Source: a virus
Virus record (IMG/VR): IMGVR_UViG_3300010885_062216
Location: 1-32,144 of that record
Strand: one strand, 5' to 3'
Length of the DNA stretch: 32,144 nucleotides
Made by a program: the position numbers and the translations under genes
Notes under the pieces: generated by a model
What the model was told of the DNA's origin: nothing
Database searches by the model: none
What the model saw: only the letters and a program-made list of their open reading frames with translations
Part shown: piece by piece, positions 23,393 through 30,901 of the stretch
Layout: every line of letters begins with the position of its first letter
Position numbering within the stretch: position 1 is the first letter of the stretch

Positions 23393-23835
23393 GATTTGGC
23401 TTTGAATTCCCCGCAGAAATCCTCGTCAAAAACAACCGGCCACCAGGCATGAGGCATCAAAGTTGGATTGTTGAAATTTGCTTCTCCGTTAACAAAATCA
23501 TTGCCACCTCGCGGGGCGTAACGGCGGCACTCAAATAACCCAATGTGCTCTGTTTTTGGTTTTGACCATGCGCAATTAAAACATTGCGGTTTAAGTGGAA
23601 GCTCGACTATTTCCCCCTGAAAACACAATCCCAACCCAGCCAAAGCATTTCCAATTTCTCTAAAAGTTCCTTTTCCAAGATTTCTGATTTTGAGTATTTC
23701 CTTGGAACTTTTGTTCACTAATTGTCCAACCCCATCGATATTAGCCTCGGAAAGGCAATTGACCGCCCTGGCTGATAAACCCAACTCATAAATACTGAGT
23801 TTTAAGGAATCTTCCCGTTTTTTTAGGATGCACAT
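23389..23835 (-). CDS. RNA polymerase alpha-CTD-like domain fused to a four-cysteine domain
   Basis: A 148-residue protein. Residues 11-70 (LSIYELGLSARAVNCLSEAN...LVNKSSKEILKIRNLGKGTFREIGNALAGLGL) match the C-terminal domain of the bacterial RNA polymerase alpha subunit, which contacts DNA upstream of promoters. The residues equivalent to E. coli Arg265 and Asn268 are kept (R23, N26) and the LGK turn is present (53-55), but the Lys298 equivalent is Gly56. Residues 85-141 carry Cys85, Cys88, Cys103 and Cys141 in a CxxC...C...WCGEF-like pattern (here DFCGEF), probably a zinc-binding or rubredoxin-like fold. It sits between the early and packaging modules, a fitting place for a transcription regulator. 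Confidence 0.8.
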   Translation of the reverse strand: MCILKKREDSLKLSIYELGLSARAVNCLSEANIDGVGQLVNKSSKEILKIRNLGKGTFREIGNALAGLGLCFQGEIVELPLKPQCFNCAWSKPKTEHIGLFECRRYAPRGGNDFVNGEANFNNPTLMPHAWWPVVFDEDFCGEFKAKS

Positions 23836-23845
23836 GGCTAAATTT

Positions 23846-24205
23846 TTACCAGGGAATGTCGTCGGCTTGTTCCATCGCTAGGACTGTGTCTTTGATCGCA
23901 GTAGAATCTTTCGGGACGTAGACAGTCGGTCCAGTTCCACTGGGCCATTGCGATTTTGCCTGAACCTCGACTTTTTGCTGAGGAACCCATGGGTCGGTGA
24001 CCTCGCCCTTGATGTACTTTTTGCCCTCCATCTTGGTTCCGGCCCTTCCGTCGTTGATCCATCCAGCCAAATCAAATTTCGTGCCGTCAGGCAATTCGAT
24101 CGATCCGGAGTAGACCGGCTTGCGCGGATGATCGCCTTCACGGCGTTCATTTTTGAAAAGCACAAAGGATCCTTTGCTGGGTTTTGGTTGTTCGGTTGGC
24201 GTCAT
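23846..24205 (-). CDS. Small protein with an SSB-like acidic tail (DUF736-like body)
   Basis: A 119-residue product. The body (GSFVLFKNERREGDHPRKPVYSGSIELPDGTKFDLAGWIND) is beta-rich and resembles small phage/plasmid proteins that keep a KxNxxKxxxxxPxYxGxxxxxGxxxxxAGW pattern. The C-terminus MEQADDIPW closely resembles the DDDIPF tip with which single-stranded-DNA-binding proteins recruit replication partners. It lies in the replication-associated cluster, overlapping the HExxH gene by ATGA. Role in replication is inferred. Confidence 0.7.
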   Translation of the reverse strand: MTPTEQPKPSKGSFVLFKNERREGDHPRKPVYSGSIELPDGTKFDLAGWINDGRAGTKMEGKKYIKGEVTDPWVPQQKVEVQAKSQWPSGTGPTVYVPKDSTAIKDTVLAMEQADDIPW

Positions 24206-24510
24206 GTTCGGTTGGGTGTTTGTTTTGGTTGTTTTGGTTGAATGTCGGCCATACGCCTATAACCAGCCCTCCAGAGCAGGTCGCGCAAACGTGTCTCAAT
24301 ACCTCGTATCCTCATTTCGCTTTCTGCGGGTAAGCAGAGGTGCAATCCCTCGTGAAGATAAGTTCCGAGCATTTCCCGGGGGCTGCCATGGGGTGCAACC
24401 CTAGGGTCGATCTCGATAAGGCCCGATTCCTCACAGGAAAGGCCCCGTGCCCGGTGGCGACCCAGCTTTCGGACGCAGATTTTAATCTTTTTTGGTAGCG
24501 TAGAACTCAC
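24202..24510 (-). CDS. Small HExxH zincin-like protein
   Basis: A 102-residue protein with LHEGLH giving H53-E54-x-x-H57, inside a helix (EMLGTYLHEGLHLCLPAESE), and acidic residues 6-8 positions later that could be a third ligand. This is the minimal signature of SprT/ImmA-like zinc metalloproteins. Many small phage proteins share it without proven protease activity. It overlaps both neighbours by four nucleotides. Confidence 0.7.
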   Translation of the reverse strand: MSSTLPKKIKICVRKLGRHRARGLSCEESGLIEIDPRVAPHGSPREMLGTYLHEGLHLCLPAESEMRIRGIETRLRDLLWRAGYRRMADIQPKQPKQTPNRT

Positions 24511-24707
24511 AATTCCGGATGGGGCGGGACAGTTCGGCCAAGTAATTTGCAGTGGAGATTGTTGTCGTCAGGCTCTTCCCGAATGATTCTTTCGATCTCA
24601 ATGGTGATATCGGCATCGGGGTTTTTCTTAGCGAAAATGATGTCGTAATTTTCCCTGAACCGAGCGCTGAAACAATTCCTCGGCACCGATCCCTTGCCTG
24701 CGCTCAT
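24507..24707 (-). CDS. Small conserved-type phage protein (MSAGKGSxPRN)
   Basis: A 66-residue product. I chose ATG 24707, overlapping the upstream stop as ATGA, since MSAGKGSVPRNCFSARFRENYDIIF matches a recurrent phage protein opening. It is a short acidic/helical protein of unknown function. Confidence 0.7.
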   Translation of the reverse strand: MSAGKGSVPRNCFSARFRENYDIIFAKKNPDADITIEIERIIREEPDDNNLHCKLLGRTVPPHPEL

Positions 24708-24991
24708 TGCCCTGCCTCCTGATGATCGGTGGAATTTTCGATTTTCCTGCAAGCCATGTAGCCCAGTTCAAATGCCAGGCGAAAGCGCTCCATCTGGTCG
24801 GTGATGATGGAGCCGTCGGAATTGACCTGGCGGATCCCTTCGGTCTTCCAGTAACGCTTCCATACCGGGTCCTCAGCGTAGCTGCCTGGATGGAATATCG
24901 GGTCAAAGTCAAACGGCATGGTGGAACGGTCAAGGGTGATGGTTTCCTTGCGACGCTTTTCTTCAATGCGGTCGTATGGTGTTGTGCTCAT
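24704..24991 (-). CDS. Hypothetical phage protein
   Basis: A 95-residue product (MSTTPYDRIEEKRRKETITLDRSTMPFDFDPIFHPGSY) with a helical C-terminal half (MERFRLAFELGYMACRKI). It overlaps the kinase gene upstream and the MSAGKGS gene downstream, both as ATGA. No family recognised. Confidence 0.7.
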   Translation of the reverse strand: MSTTPYDRIEEKRRKETITLDRSTMPFDFDPIFHPGSYAEDPVWKRYWKTEGIRQVNSDGSIITDQMERFRLAFELGYMACRKIENSTDHQEAGQ

Positions 24992-25608
24992 GCTGCGTGC
25001 TGGTGGGTAGAGAGTCCCTCAAGGATGGCCTCGAGCTTTCTGGAGAGGTCGGGAATGGTTCCGTCGTTGACGAGGACACGCTGGCTGAAAAGGTGATGCT
25101 CCTCGCTCGAATGTGATTCCACCTTGGGGGCGTCGGGCCGGGTGACGCGGATGACGGTGCCTCCATTACGCAAGACGGCATCGAGTTCGTTGGGATACCT
25201 GAGATCGTCGCAGATGATTCCAACATCAGGCATGAATGCGGCGACCTCCTCGAGGCGGCGTTGCCATGCCTTGACCCAGATATCCTTGCCGATCAATTGG
25301 CGGCCCCATTCTTCTCCCAAGGTTTGCATTGCTCGGCGCGGAGTACGACCGCAGAGCAAGTCGCTGGGGGTTTCCTTGAGCGCTCCGTCCAGCTGCTCAA
25401 AGGTGAGGCCAAAGTCTCGCAGCATGTCTTTGATGGGGTCGGCAAAACGTATTCTGCGGTAGCCCCTGCGCTCCATGAGGTGTTTTGCGGCCGTGCTTTT
25501 GCCACTCCCAGCAGCTCCGGTAAAAGCGATAAGATGCGGCCAACAGACCTCGGAAGTAGGCTGTGGCACGGGGCGGCGGTCGTTACGCGGCTTGAACGTC
25601 AAATTCAT
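24988..25608 (-). CDS. Deoxynucleoside monophosphate kinase-like P-loop protein
   Basis: A 206-residue protein from ATG 25608. The N-terminal Walker A is GAAGSGKST (31-39), followed by GYRRIRFADPIKDMLRDFGLTFEQL. It then has a GRTPRRAMQTLGEEWGRQLIGKDIWVKAW block and a Walker B-like DVGIICDDLRYPNEL, with TVIRVTRP after it. This is the pattern of T4 gp1-like dNMP kinases, which supply dNTP precursors. The start codon lies 26 nt inside the previous gene; an upstream in-frame ATG exists but overlaps further. Confidence 0.82.
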   Translation of the reverse strand: MNLTFKPRNDRRPVPQPTSEVCWPHLIAFTGAAGSGKSTAAKHLMERRGYRRIRFADPIKDMLRDFGLTFEQLDGALKETPSDLLCGRTPRRAMQTLGEEWGRQLIGKDIWVKAWQRRLEEVAAFMPDVGIICDDLRYPNELDAVLRNGGTVIRVTRPDAPKVESHSSEEHHLFSQRVLVNDGTIPDLSRKLEAILEGLSTHQHAA

Positions 25609-26068
25609 CGGAGGTAGTAGGGTCGGCGACGTTCTGATCGGTATTGTAAAGCGGGATAGCATCAAGGGAGCTTCCGTCGGCCGCTAGGCGCTGACGTTCC
25701 ATCATGTGTGATGGGGTCATGATCCAGTAGAGGTCGCCCCTTGTTAATAGGGAGGATGCTCCAGGCGTGAGGCCTAGCCGCTGGCGAAACCTCCATGCCT
25801 GCCAGTGGCACTCATCAGTGGAAACGTAGTCGCAGAATTTCTCGAAATAGGGCCCCATGAGGAATTCAATCAATTCGGCGACCATCCGTGGCGATCTGTA
25901 ACCAAGCGGTCCATAGCGCCAGTCGAGACCGATCTTGTAGCGCCATTTTTCCTTCACCACCTCTGTGCCTATAATGCAACCCAGCTCGCGCAATGTTACG
26001 AAATCCTCGATGGCCTGCTCTAGCATGGAAATCGTGAGGGATCTGACGGGGTTTTCGACGCGTTGCAT
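25583..26068 (-). CDS. Hypothetical phage protein
   Basis: A 161-residue product starting MQRVENPVRSLTISMLEQAIEDFVTLRELGCI. I chose the ATG at 26068, which overlaps the upstream stop (TGATG); a TTG one codon earlier is less likely. It contains VAELIEFLMGPYFEKFCDYVSTDECHWQAWRFRQRLGL, a helical aromatic stretch. No family recognised. It is part of the overlapping middle-gene string. Confidence 0.7.
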   Translation of the reverse strand: MQRVENPVRSLTISMLEQAIEDFVTLRELGCIIGTEVVKEKWRYKIGLDWRYGPLGYRSPRMVAELIEFLMGPYFEKFCDYVSTDECHWQAWRFRQRLGLTPGASSLLTRGDLYWIMTPSHMMERQRLAADGSSLDAIPLYNTDQNVADPTTSDEFDVQAA

Positions 26069-26328
26069 CAATTTTTTGGGTTAGTGGACGTGAAGGTGGC
26101 GGTGGGATTGTCAGTGGATTCGACGGGAAAACATTTTTGGAATGCCGCAGCAATTTGAGCGTCGGAAGAATCGTAACTGGCGCGCAAAAGCAAAATTTTG
26201 GAAAGGTTCGCCCAGGCCATGCTTTGGCCCATGACCTCGTAAAGTTTTTCGAGCAAGGCATCGACGATGGCCGGGGAGATGAATTCCCTCTGTCTGCCCG
26301 AGGAGTATGGGGTGAGTAGGTTGCTCAT
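26068..26328 (-). CDS. Small hypothetical phage protein
   Basis: An 86-residue helical protein (SPAIVDALLEKLYEVMGQSMAWANLSKILLLRASYDSSDAQIAAAFQKCF). Its ATG overlaps the upstream stop as ATGA and its stop overlaps the next ATG. Function unknown. Confidence 0.65.
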   Translation of the reverse strand: MSNLLTPYSSGRQREFISPAIVDALLEKLYEVMGQSMAWANLSKILLLRASYDSSDAQIAAAFQKCFPVESTDNPTATFTSTNPKN

Positions 26329-26567
26329 GGTGCCTGGGTAACTACAGGAACAGGTCCAGCAACCGGCGGAAGGTTCCTCCTGCGGTTAGAAAAGGATCCA
26401 AAGCAAAACCCTGAACTCGGCGTGTAGCTTGGGTCGTTCTTTAAAAGCCATTTTTCGCACGCGACCTTCATTGCGAGAGCATCTCCGCGGGATATCTCCG
26501 AGGTTCCCTCTGCAATATGCATGCGAAGGGATTTCCCATTCATGGTCGGGTTGGTGGAATTATTCAT
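26325..26567 (-). CDS. Small hypothetical phage protein
   Basis: An 80-residue product (MNNSTNPTMNGKSLRMHIAEGTSEISRGDALAMKVACEKWLLKNDPSY), ending in a Pro/Val-rich tail. It is coupled by ATGA overlaps at both ends. Function unknown. Confidence 0.65.
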   Translation of the reverse strand: MNNSTNPTMNGKSLRMHIAEGTSEISRGDALAMKVACEKWLLKNDPSYTPSSGFCFGSFSNRRRNLPPVAGPVPVVTQAP

Positions 26568-26824
26568 GCGTTGCTCTTGGACGGGTTGAGGTCGATTTTA
26601 AGAAATCTCTCCGGCTCTCGCTCCCAGGAGGAGCGGACGAGTTCTTTGCTGAGTCCGAACGCAAGGAACGTACGCTTGAACATGGACCCATTCTCGGCCA
26701 GCACCCTCACATCCACGGCCGGGATCATGACCGAATCCGGTTGCTGGATGATGTAGGGCTGACCGAGAAGGATTCTGCTGATCAAAAGGGATTTTCCGGG
26801 CGGGTCGGTCGGGGAACTGCTCAT
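26564..26824 (-). CDS. Small hypothetical protein downstream of the helicase
   Basis: An 86-residue product from ATG 26824 (MSSSPTDPPGKSLLISRILLGQPYIIQQPDSVMIPAVDVRVLAENGS). It begins 13 nt after the helicase stop; a longer frame reaching into the helicase gene was rejected. The C-terminal half (FLAFGLSKELVRSSWEREPERFLKIDLNPS) looks like a compact alpha/beta fold. Function unknown. Confidence 0.65.
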   Translation of the reverse strand: MSSSPTDPPGKSLLISRILLGQPYIIQQPDSVMIPAVDVRVLAENGSMFKRTFLAFGLSKELVRSSWEREPERFLKIDLNPSKSNA

Positions 26825-26837
26825 GGTGAAGAAAGTG

Positions 26838-28265
26838 TCAGGCGGCCTTTTTGCTGTAGCCCTTCTGCCGGTGCTCGGAGGAGTTGCTGTACGCACGGTC
26901 CGTGCAGTCACGGAAGCGCGTGGTTTCACCGTCAAAGAGCAAAGAAAACGAACCGACGGGGCCGTTACGCTGCTTGGCGACATAAAGTGTCGGTACTCGT
27001 CGGCGAAACTCCTCGTCTGATTCACCCTGTTTTTGGGGCGTCAAGTTGTCCTCGTCCTTGTTCCTATGCAGGAGCAGAACGATGTCGGCATCCTGTTCGA
27101 TGGATCCCGACTCGCGCAAATCGCTCAGCTTTGGCTCGCCCCTGCGCTCGGCCTCGCGGTTCAACTGCGCCAAAGCGATGACTGGGATGTCGAGCTCCTT
27201 GGCCAATGTTTTCAACCCACCGGTGATGTCGGCAATCTCTAGCGCCCGGTTGGCGTCACCGCGCCTGGATGGGCACTTCATCAACTGAAGGTAATCAATG
27301 ACGATAAAACTGATCTTGTGACGCGCTACTAACCGACGAGCCCTGGCTCGAAGCGCGGTGAGCGACAGACTTGCAGTTTCGTCAATCCAGATGTTCTGCT
27401 TGGAAACTTTGCTTCCCGCGGTTGTGATCCTCGGAAAATCCTGTTTGTTCAAAAACCCATCTCGGACGCGCTGCAAACTGACATTTGCATCAGAGCAAAT
27501 CATGCGCTGAGCCATCTCAATTCCAGGCATCTCAAGGCTAAATAGCGCAGATCCGTGGCCCTTTCCCGCGGCATGCTGGAGGATGTTCATGGCCAGAGCG
27601 CTCTTCCCCATCGATGGACGGGCTGCCAGGACAATGAGCTGCCCTCCCTTAAAACCGTTGCACATGCGGTCGAGGTCAACAAATCCGCTGGGTACTCCGA
27701 GAACTCCGGTTCCGCGGGCCTTGTAGGCGCTCTCAAACTGGTCGATGGCCAAATTGACGAAATCCTTGGCTGGTTTGAGAAGTTCGTCTTGCTTTTGGAA
27801 AGTGGATCGGAGGTTGAAAAACGCAGACTCAACATCATCAAGCAACTGATCCGGATTACCCTCATCCTGATGATTGGCCGCAAGGGTGAGCGCGTCATAG
27901 CCGGTCTGCCAAATTCGACAAAGCGCCCATTTCCTCCTGACCTCGTCCAGCGCCCTGGGCATGTCCATGACGGTAGGTGCCGACATAGCTATCTCTGTCA
28001 GGTTTGCAATGCCTCCAACCGCATCGATCTGCCCGGCATCAATGAGGTGCTGTTGAACTCCAAGGAGGTCGCACCCCTGCTTTTGATGGTAGCGCTCGAT
28101 GATTGCCTCGACCAGGACTCGGTGGCCGCTGCCCCGGAATGCATCCGGCCCCAAGGACTCAATAACAATGGCAATACAGTTGGACGGATCCTGAAGCATG
28201 CAGGAGATGACGATCCTCTCATGCTCCGGAGACGCATTAGGAAGGCGTGCCAATGGGTCGCTCAT
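26838..28265 (-). CDS. dnaB-like: Replicative DNA helicase, DnaB-type
   Basis: A 475-residue protein with the DnaB layout. The N-terminal helical domain (PEHERIVISCMLQDPSNC..., 12-115) precedes a RecA-like C-terminal domain with Walker A ARPSMGKSA (215-223), SLEMPGIEMAQRMI (H1a region, 243-256), Walker B FIVIDYLQLM (320-329), and the VIALAQLNREAERRGEPKLSDLRESGSIEQDAD H3/H4 stretch. It unwinds DNA at phage forks as a hexamer. A GAGGAGG Shine-Dalgarno lies inside the end of the preceding gene, which overlaps by ATGA. Confidence 0.95.
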   Translation of the reverse strand: MSDPLARLPNASPEHERIVISCMLQDPSNCIAIVIESLGPDAFRGSGHRVLVEAIIERYHQKQGCDLLGVQQHLIDAGQIDAVGGIANLTEIAMSAPTVMDMPRALDEVRRKWALCRIWQTGYDALTLAANHQDEGNPDQLLDDVESAFFNLRSTFQKQDELLKPAKDFVNLAIDQFESAYKARGTGVLGVPSGFVDLDRMCNGFKGGQLIVLAARPSMGKSALAMNILQHAAGKGHGSALFSLEMPGIEMAQRMICSDANVSLQRVRDGFLNKQDFPRITTAGSKVSKQNIWIDETASLSLTALRARARRLVARHKISFIVIDYLQLMKCPSRRGDANRALEIADITGGLKTLAKELDIPVIALAQLNREAERRGEPKLSDLRESGSIEQDADIVLLLHRNKDEDNLTPQKQGESDEEFRRRVPTLYVAKQRNGPVGSFSLLFDGETTRFRDCTDRAYSNSSEHRQKGYSKKAA

Positions 28266-28462
28266 GCGGCCTCCTCGGGCTCAGGCAGGTGGCACCAGCT
28301 AGTGATGACGGAGTCGATCTCCGCTTCGAGGTGGGCATTCCACCACTTGCAATCCTCCCAGACAGCGATGAAGTGAGCCTCTCCATCCCATGCCAGGACA
28401 CAGATCGGCCGATCTGGCTGAAACTCGGACGAGTACCACTCTATGGGCTTTTGTTTTTTCAT
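28262..28462 (-). CDS. Small hypothetical protein between initiator and helicase
   Basis: A 66-residue product from ATG 28462 (MKKQKPIEWYSSEFQPDRPICVLAWDGEAHFIAVWEDCKWWNAHLEAEI), rich in Trp. Its C-terminus PEPEEAA is encoded by the Shine-Dalgarno of the helicase gene. A GGAGG lies 9 nt before its own ATG, inside the end of the upstream gene. Function unknown. Confidence 0.72.
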   Translation of the reverse strand: MKKQKPIEWYSSEFQPDRPICVLAWDGEAHFIAVWEDCKWWNAHLEAEIDSVITSWCHLPEPEEAA

Positions 28463-28463
28463 A

Positions 28464-29411
28464 TTATGCGGCCTCCTTGCAGCTATCTGCTGATTGGATC
28501 GAACCCCTGATCTCTCCCACAAGGGCCGCATATTCCCTGATCTCGGCCTGCTCGCTGGCTGGCAGAAGGCCGAAACTGGTCGGGAAATTTCCACTGCTGA
28601 TCCCGTCAGGGAAGTTCTCTGGCCAGCGGTCAATGAGGATCTCCCTCCAGTTGGATGGAACAGACCCACCGGTCATTTCTTTTTTTTGTGCGTATTTAAG
28701 CTGATCCTCCCAGCATCCGGCTGAGAGCCAGGTGGCGGGATTCTTCCACTCTGGGTAGAACTCATTGCGGCTTCGAGCCTGAGCCCGATCCACTTCCTGC
28801 ATCCTCACCGCATCGATCAGAGCCTCCGTCATCGGACGATGTTTTAGCCTTCCCCATGCTTTCCACGCCGCGCGCTTTTCTTTTTTTTCAGGGTAGGCTT
28901 TCCAGAAGGCAAGAAAGTCTGCGGATAGACCTTGATCGGGGGATCTGTCGGAATCTTCGCAGTCAGCAATAGAATCGTCCCCACCGGGGACTATAGGGGT
29001 ATTATTCTTACTCTTATCTTTCTCTTTCTCTGGTCCCACTTCTGCGTGGACTGAATCAGGACGCTTGTCCGCTTGTCGTGCGGACATTTTGCGGACTGAA
29101 TCCTGCGCGCGCTTTTTTGCAGAGGTTCCATTGTTCTCGTCGTAGTCCTTCATGCTGAGAGAGTTGTCATTAACGGACAACCATTCGACGGAGATCATGG
29201 CGGTCGAAAACCCCTTCCATCCGATCATTTCGTCCAAGATCTCAGGACTGTAGCCAACAAGCATACCATCCTCGGAATGGGTATCGAATAGCGACCAGAC
29301 GGCGTGCAAGGCTCCGACGGTGCGAAGTCTGTCCGCTTTCAATGCGGACGAAATGCGGACAACTTTCGGGTTGGTGGAAAGATCCACTTTCATTTTGATC
29401 CAGTGGCTCAT
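28464..29411 (-). CDS. Replication initiator / helicase-loader-like protein
   Basis: A 315-residue protein. The N-terminal winged-helix-like segment (MSHWIKMKVDLSTNPKVVRISSALK...MLVGYSPEILDEMIGWKGFSTAMISVEWL) resembles phage replication proteins of the lambda O/DnaD type, including the MKDYDENNGTSAKKRAQ junction. A disordered charged linker (about 100-170) leads to a C-terminal helical block (FWKAYPEKKEKRAAWKAW... EWKNPATWLSAGCWEDQ) common in such proteins. It lies two genes upstream of the helicase, which fits origin recognition and helicase loading. Two A8 tracts lie in the coding strand. Confidence 0.78.
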   Translation of the reverse strand: MSHWIKMKVDLSTNPKVVRISSALKADRLRTVGALHAVWSLFDTHSEDGMLVGYSPEILDEMIGWKGFSTAMISVEWLSVNDNSLSMKDYDENNGTSAKKRAQDSVRKMSARQADKRPDSVHAEVGPEKEKDKSKNNTPIVPGGDDSIADCEDSDRSPDQGLSADFLAFWKAYPEKKEKRAAWKAWGRLKHRPMTEALIDAVRMQEVDRAQARSRNEFYPEWKNPATWLSAGCWEDQLKYAQKKEMTGGSVPSNWREILIDRWPENFPDGISSGNFPTSFGLLPASEQAEIREYAALVGEIRGSIQSADSCKEAA

Positions 29412-29413
29412 GA

Positions 29414-29947
29414 TCAGATCCTCCCCTTGAACCGTGGCCGCGCCTCACACGTGGCAATCTGTGGGTTACTTGAAATAACGCACTCCGGCATGGTCATCCC
29501 CTTGCACCAGAACTCACTATCAGCTACCCGAACGCGGATGATATCTGCTGAGCCAGCACGACGCGCCAAAACCAGCTTGGGATTAGGCAATCTGGAGGCG
29601 ATGCAGAGCAATGTGGATCCCTTGGCGATCTCCGCAGCCATCTTCTCAATCCCTGCAGCCGCAATGGTGATGCAACCATTTCCACGGATGAAATCTTTTC
29701 CGGCCTCGAGAATCCCCTTGCGCAGCCAGGAGACCTCCTCTTCCGAGATCCTGAGCTTCTCAGCAGCACCGGCCTCGGTGACGCCGCCCTCCAATTCCGC
29801 GGGGGGTTTTTTTTCACGACCCTCCGTGGATATATGAAGCGCCAATGGAGTGCTCAGGTTGACCTGTGGCTCGGTTTTATTGCTGTTAACGGGCGATGCA
29901 GCAGACGCCGATGCCCCTTCTTTTTTTTGCGGGTTTTTTTTGGTCAT
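29414..29947 (-). CDS. Hypothetical early protein with A8 tracts
   Basis: A 177-residue protein. The first 50 residues are Lys/Ser/Pro-rich and likely disordered. The remainder (VSWLRKGILEAGKDFIRGNGCITIAAAGIEKMAAEIAKGS... LVLARRAGSADIIRVRVADSEFWCKGMTMPECVISSNPQIATCEARPRFKGRI) looks folded. Three exact A8 runs occur on the coding strand (two within the first 12 codons, one at about codon 46). Family not recognised. It is two nucleotides upstream of the replication protein gene. Confidence 0.7.
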   Translation of the reverse strand: MTKKNPQKKEGASASAASPVNSNKTEPQVNLSTPLALHISTEGREKKPPAELEGGVTEAGAAEKLRISEEEVSWLRKGILEAGKDFIRGNGCITIAAAGIEKMAAEIAKGSTLLCIASRLPNPKLVLARRAGSADIIRVRVADSEFWCKGMTMPECVISSNPQIATCEARPRFKGRI

Positions 29948-30024
29948 GAGTAATTAGGAGGAAGTGAGAGGAATCGAATCCGAGGTGGGATGGGTTAATT
30001 GAAATAAAATTTCTGAGCGTCCTA

Positions 30025-30825
30025 TCAGTCGCCGTTTTTGGCCAGTGGCCCGGTAGCAGACCCCCTCCCCCCCTCAGTGATCCCAATCAGATTTTCGGAA
30101 TGTCCGGGCGATTTCCCCTGGTCAAAAGTAGCACAAGACGTAGCAGTTATCCCTTCAACAGAGTAGGAGCCTGATACAACATCTGATTCCCCATCAGGTG
30201 CCGCATGTATGTCAAATTGATCGGGTTCGATTTGACATACAGAATCACTATCCGGATCTACAGTTTCGATGGCCGCTATTGCCTGAGTTTTCTCGGCCGC
30301 CAGATTGATCTGGGGAGCAACTTCCCAATCGCCTTCGATGACCGGCAGCTCGTCGAGCATCCTCTCCAGCCCAGCGGCCACCTGACTCTGCTCAATCTTC
30401 TCCACCCTGGCCGTCACTCCTCCAGTCAGCACTTGTCCCTTATCGATGAGGATCCCTACCGCCATGGAAAGCTCCCCTGGCTTGATCGCTCCATCGGCAA
30501 TGATCTCCTCAAGGCGCTCGACTCCTAACGCTGCAACCTTCAATGCTCGGGCACCTAATTCCTTTCTATGTGTGTCAATGGTCGCGCCCTCTCGGATCAT
30601 GACCGCCTCAATCGTACGATGATGAAGTCCGGTAAGCCTTTTGATCTCCCTGATGCCTGTTCCCTGCCCCAGCAACTGAACTGTGATCCGATACAGGTCG
30701 GGACGTTGTACGATCAATCGATCACCAGTCGATGCCCCGGTAAAGACAGGACTTCCCATTTTTTCCAGTGCCATCTCATCTTCAGAAAAAAGAGAAGGCG
30801 GCGGATTTGATTCCTTGGAAATCAT
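30025..30825 (-). CDS. HTH DNA-binding protein, early regulator candidate
   Basis: A 266-residue protein. Residues 43-78 (DLYRITVQLLGQGTGIREIKRLTGLHHRTIEAVMIR) form a homeodomain-like HTH. A helical region follows (KELGARALKVAALGVERLEEIIAD..., 88-160), then a long acidic, low-complexity C-terminus. Terminase-small-subunit-like and transcription-regulator roles are both possible; no small terminase was found near the large one. A GGAGG lies 11 nt upstream of the ATG. A perfect 12-bp inverted repeat lies inside the acidic coding region. About 75 nt without a gene separate it from the next. Confidence 0.7.
   Translation of the reverse strand: MISKESNPPPSLFSEDEMALEKMGSPVFTGASTGDRLIVQRPDLYRITVQLLGQGTGIREIKRLTGLHHRTIEAVMIREGATIDTHRKELGARALKVAALGVERLEEIIADGAIKPGELSMAVGILIDKGQVLTGGVTARVEKIEQSQVAAGLERMLDELPVIEGDWEVAPQINLAAEKTQAIAAIETVDPDSDSVCQIEPDQFDIHAAPDGESDVVSGSYSVEGITATSCATFDQGKSPGHSENLIGITEGGRGSATGPLAKNGD
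30206..30241. repeat. Perfect 12-bp inverted repeat within the HTH gene
   Basis: TGTATGTCAAAT (30206-30217) and ATTTGACATACA (30230-30241) are exact inverse complements around a 12-nt spacer. The codons involved encode CQIEPDQFDIH. It could be an operator for a dimeric regulator or an RNA hairpin. Confidence 0.8.
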
Positions 30826-30852
30826 TACAATCTAGACCTCCAGCACCCGTAT

Positions 30853-30894
30853 AAAAAAAAGAAAAGGGCCGCGCAGAAAATGAGTTCCAGCGCG
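30853..30894 (-). terminator. Weak terminator-like element between the early HTH genes
   Basis: On the minus strand CGCGC pairs with GCGCG across a 15-nt loop, followed by GCCC, a TTTTC and a T8 run. The stem is short and the loop long, so this is only a possibility. Confidence 0.25.
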
Positions 30895-30901
30895 TCGTGA
30901 C

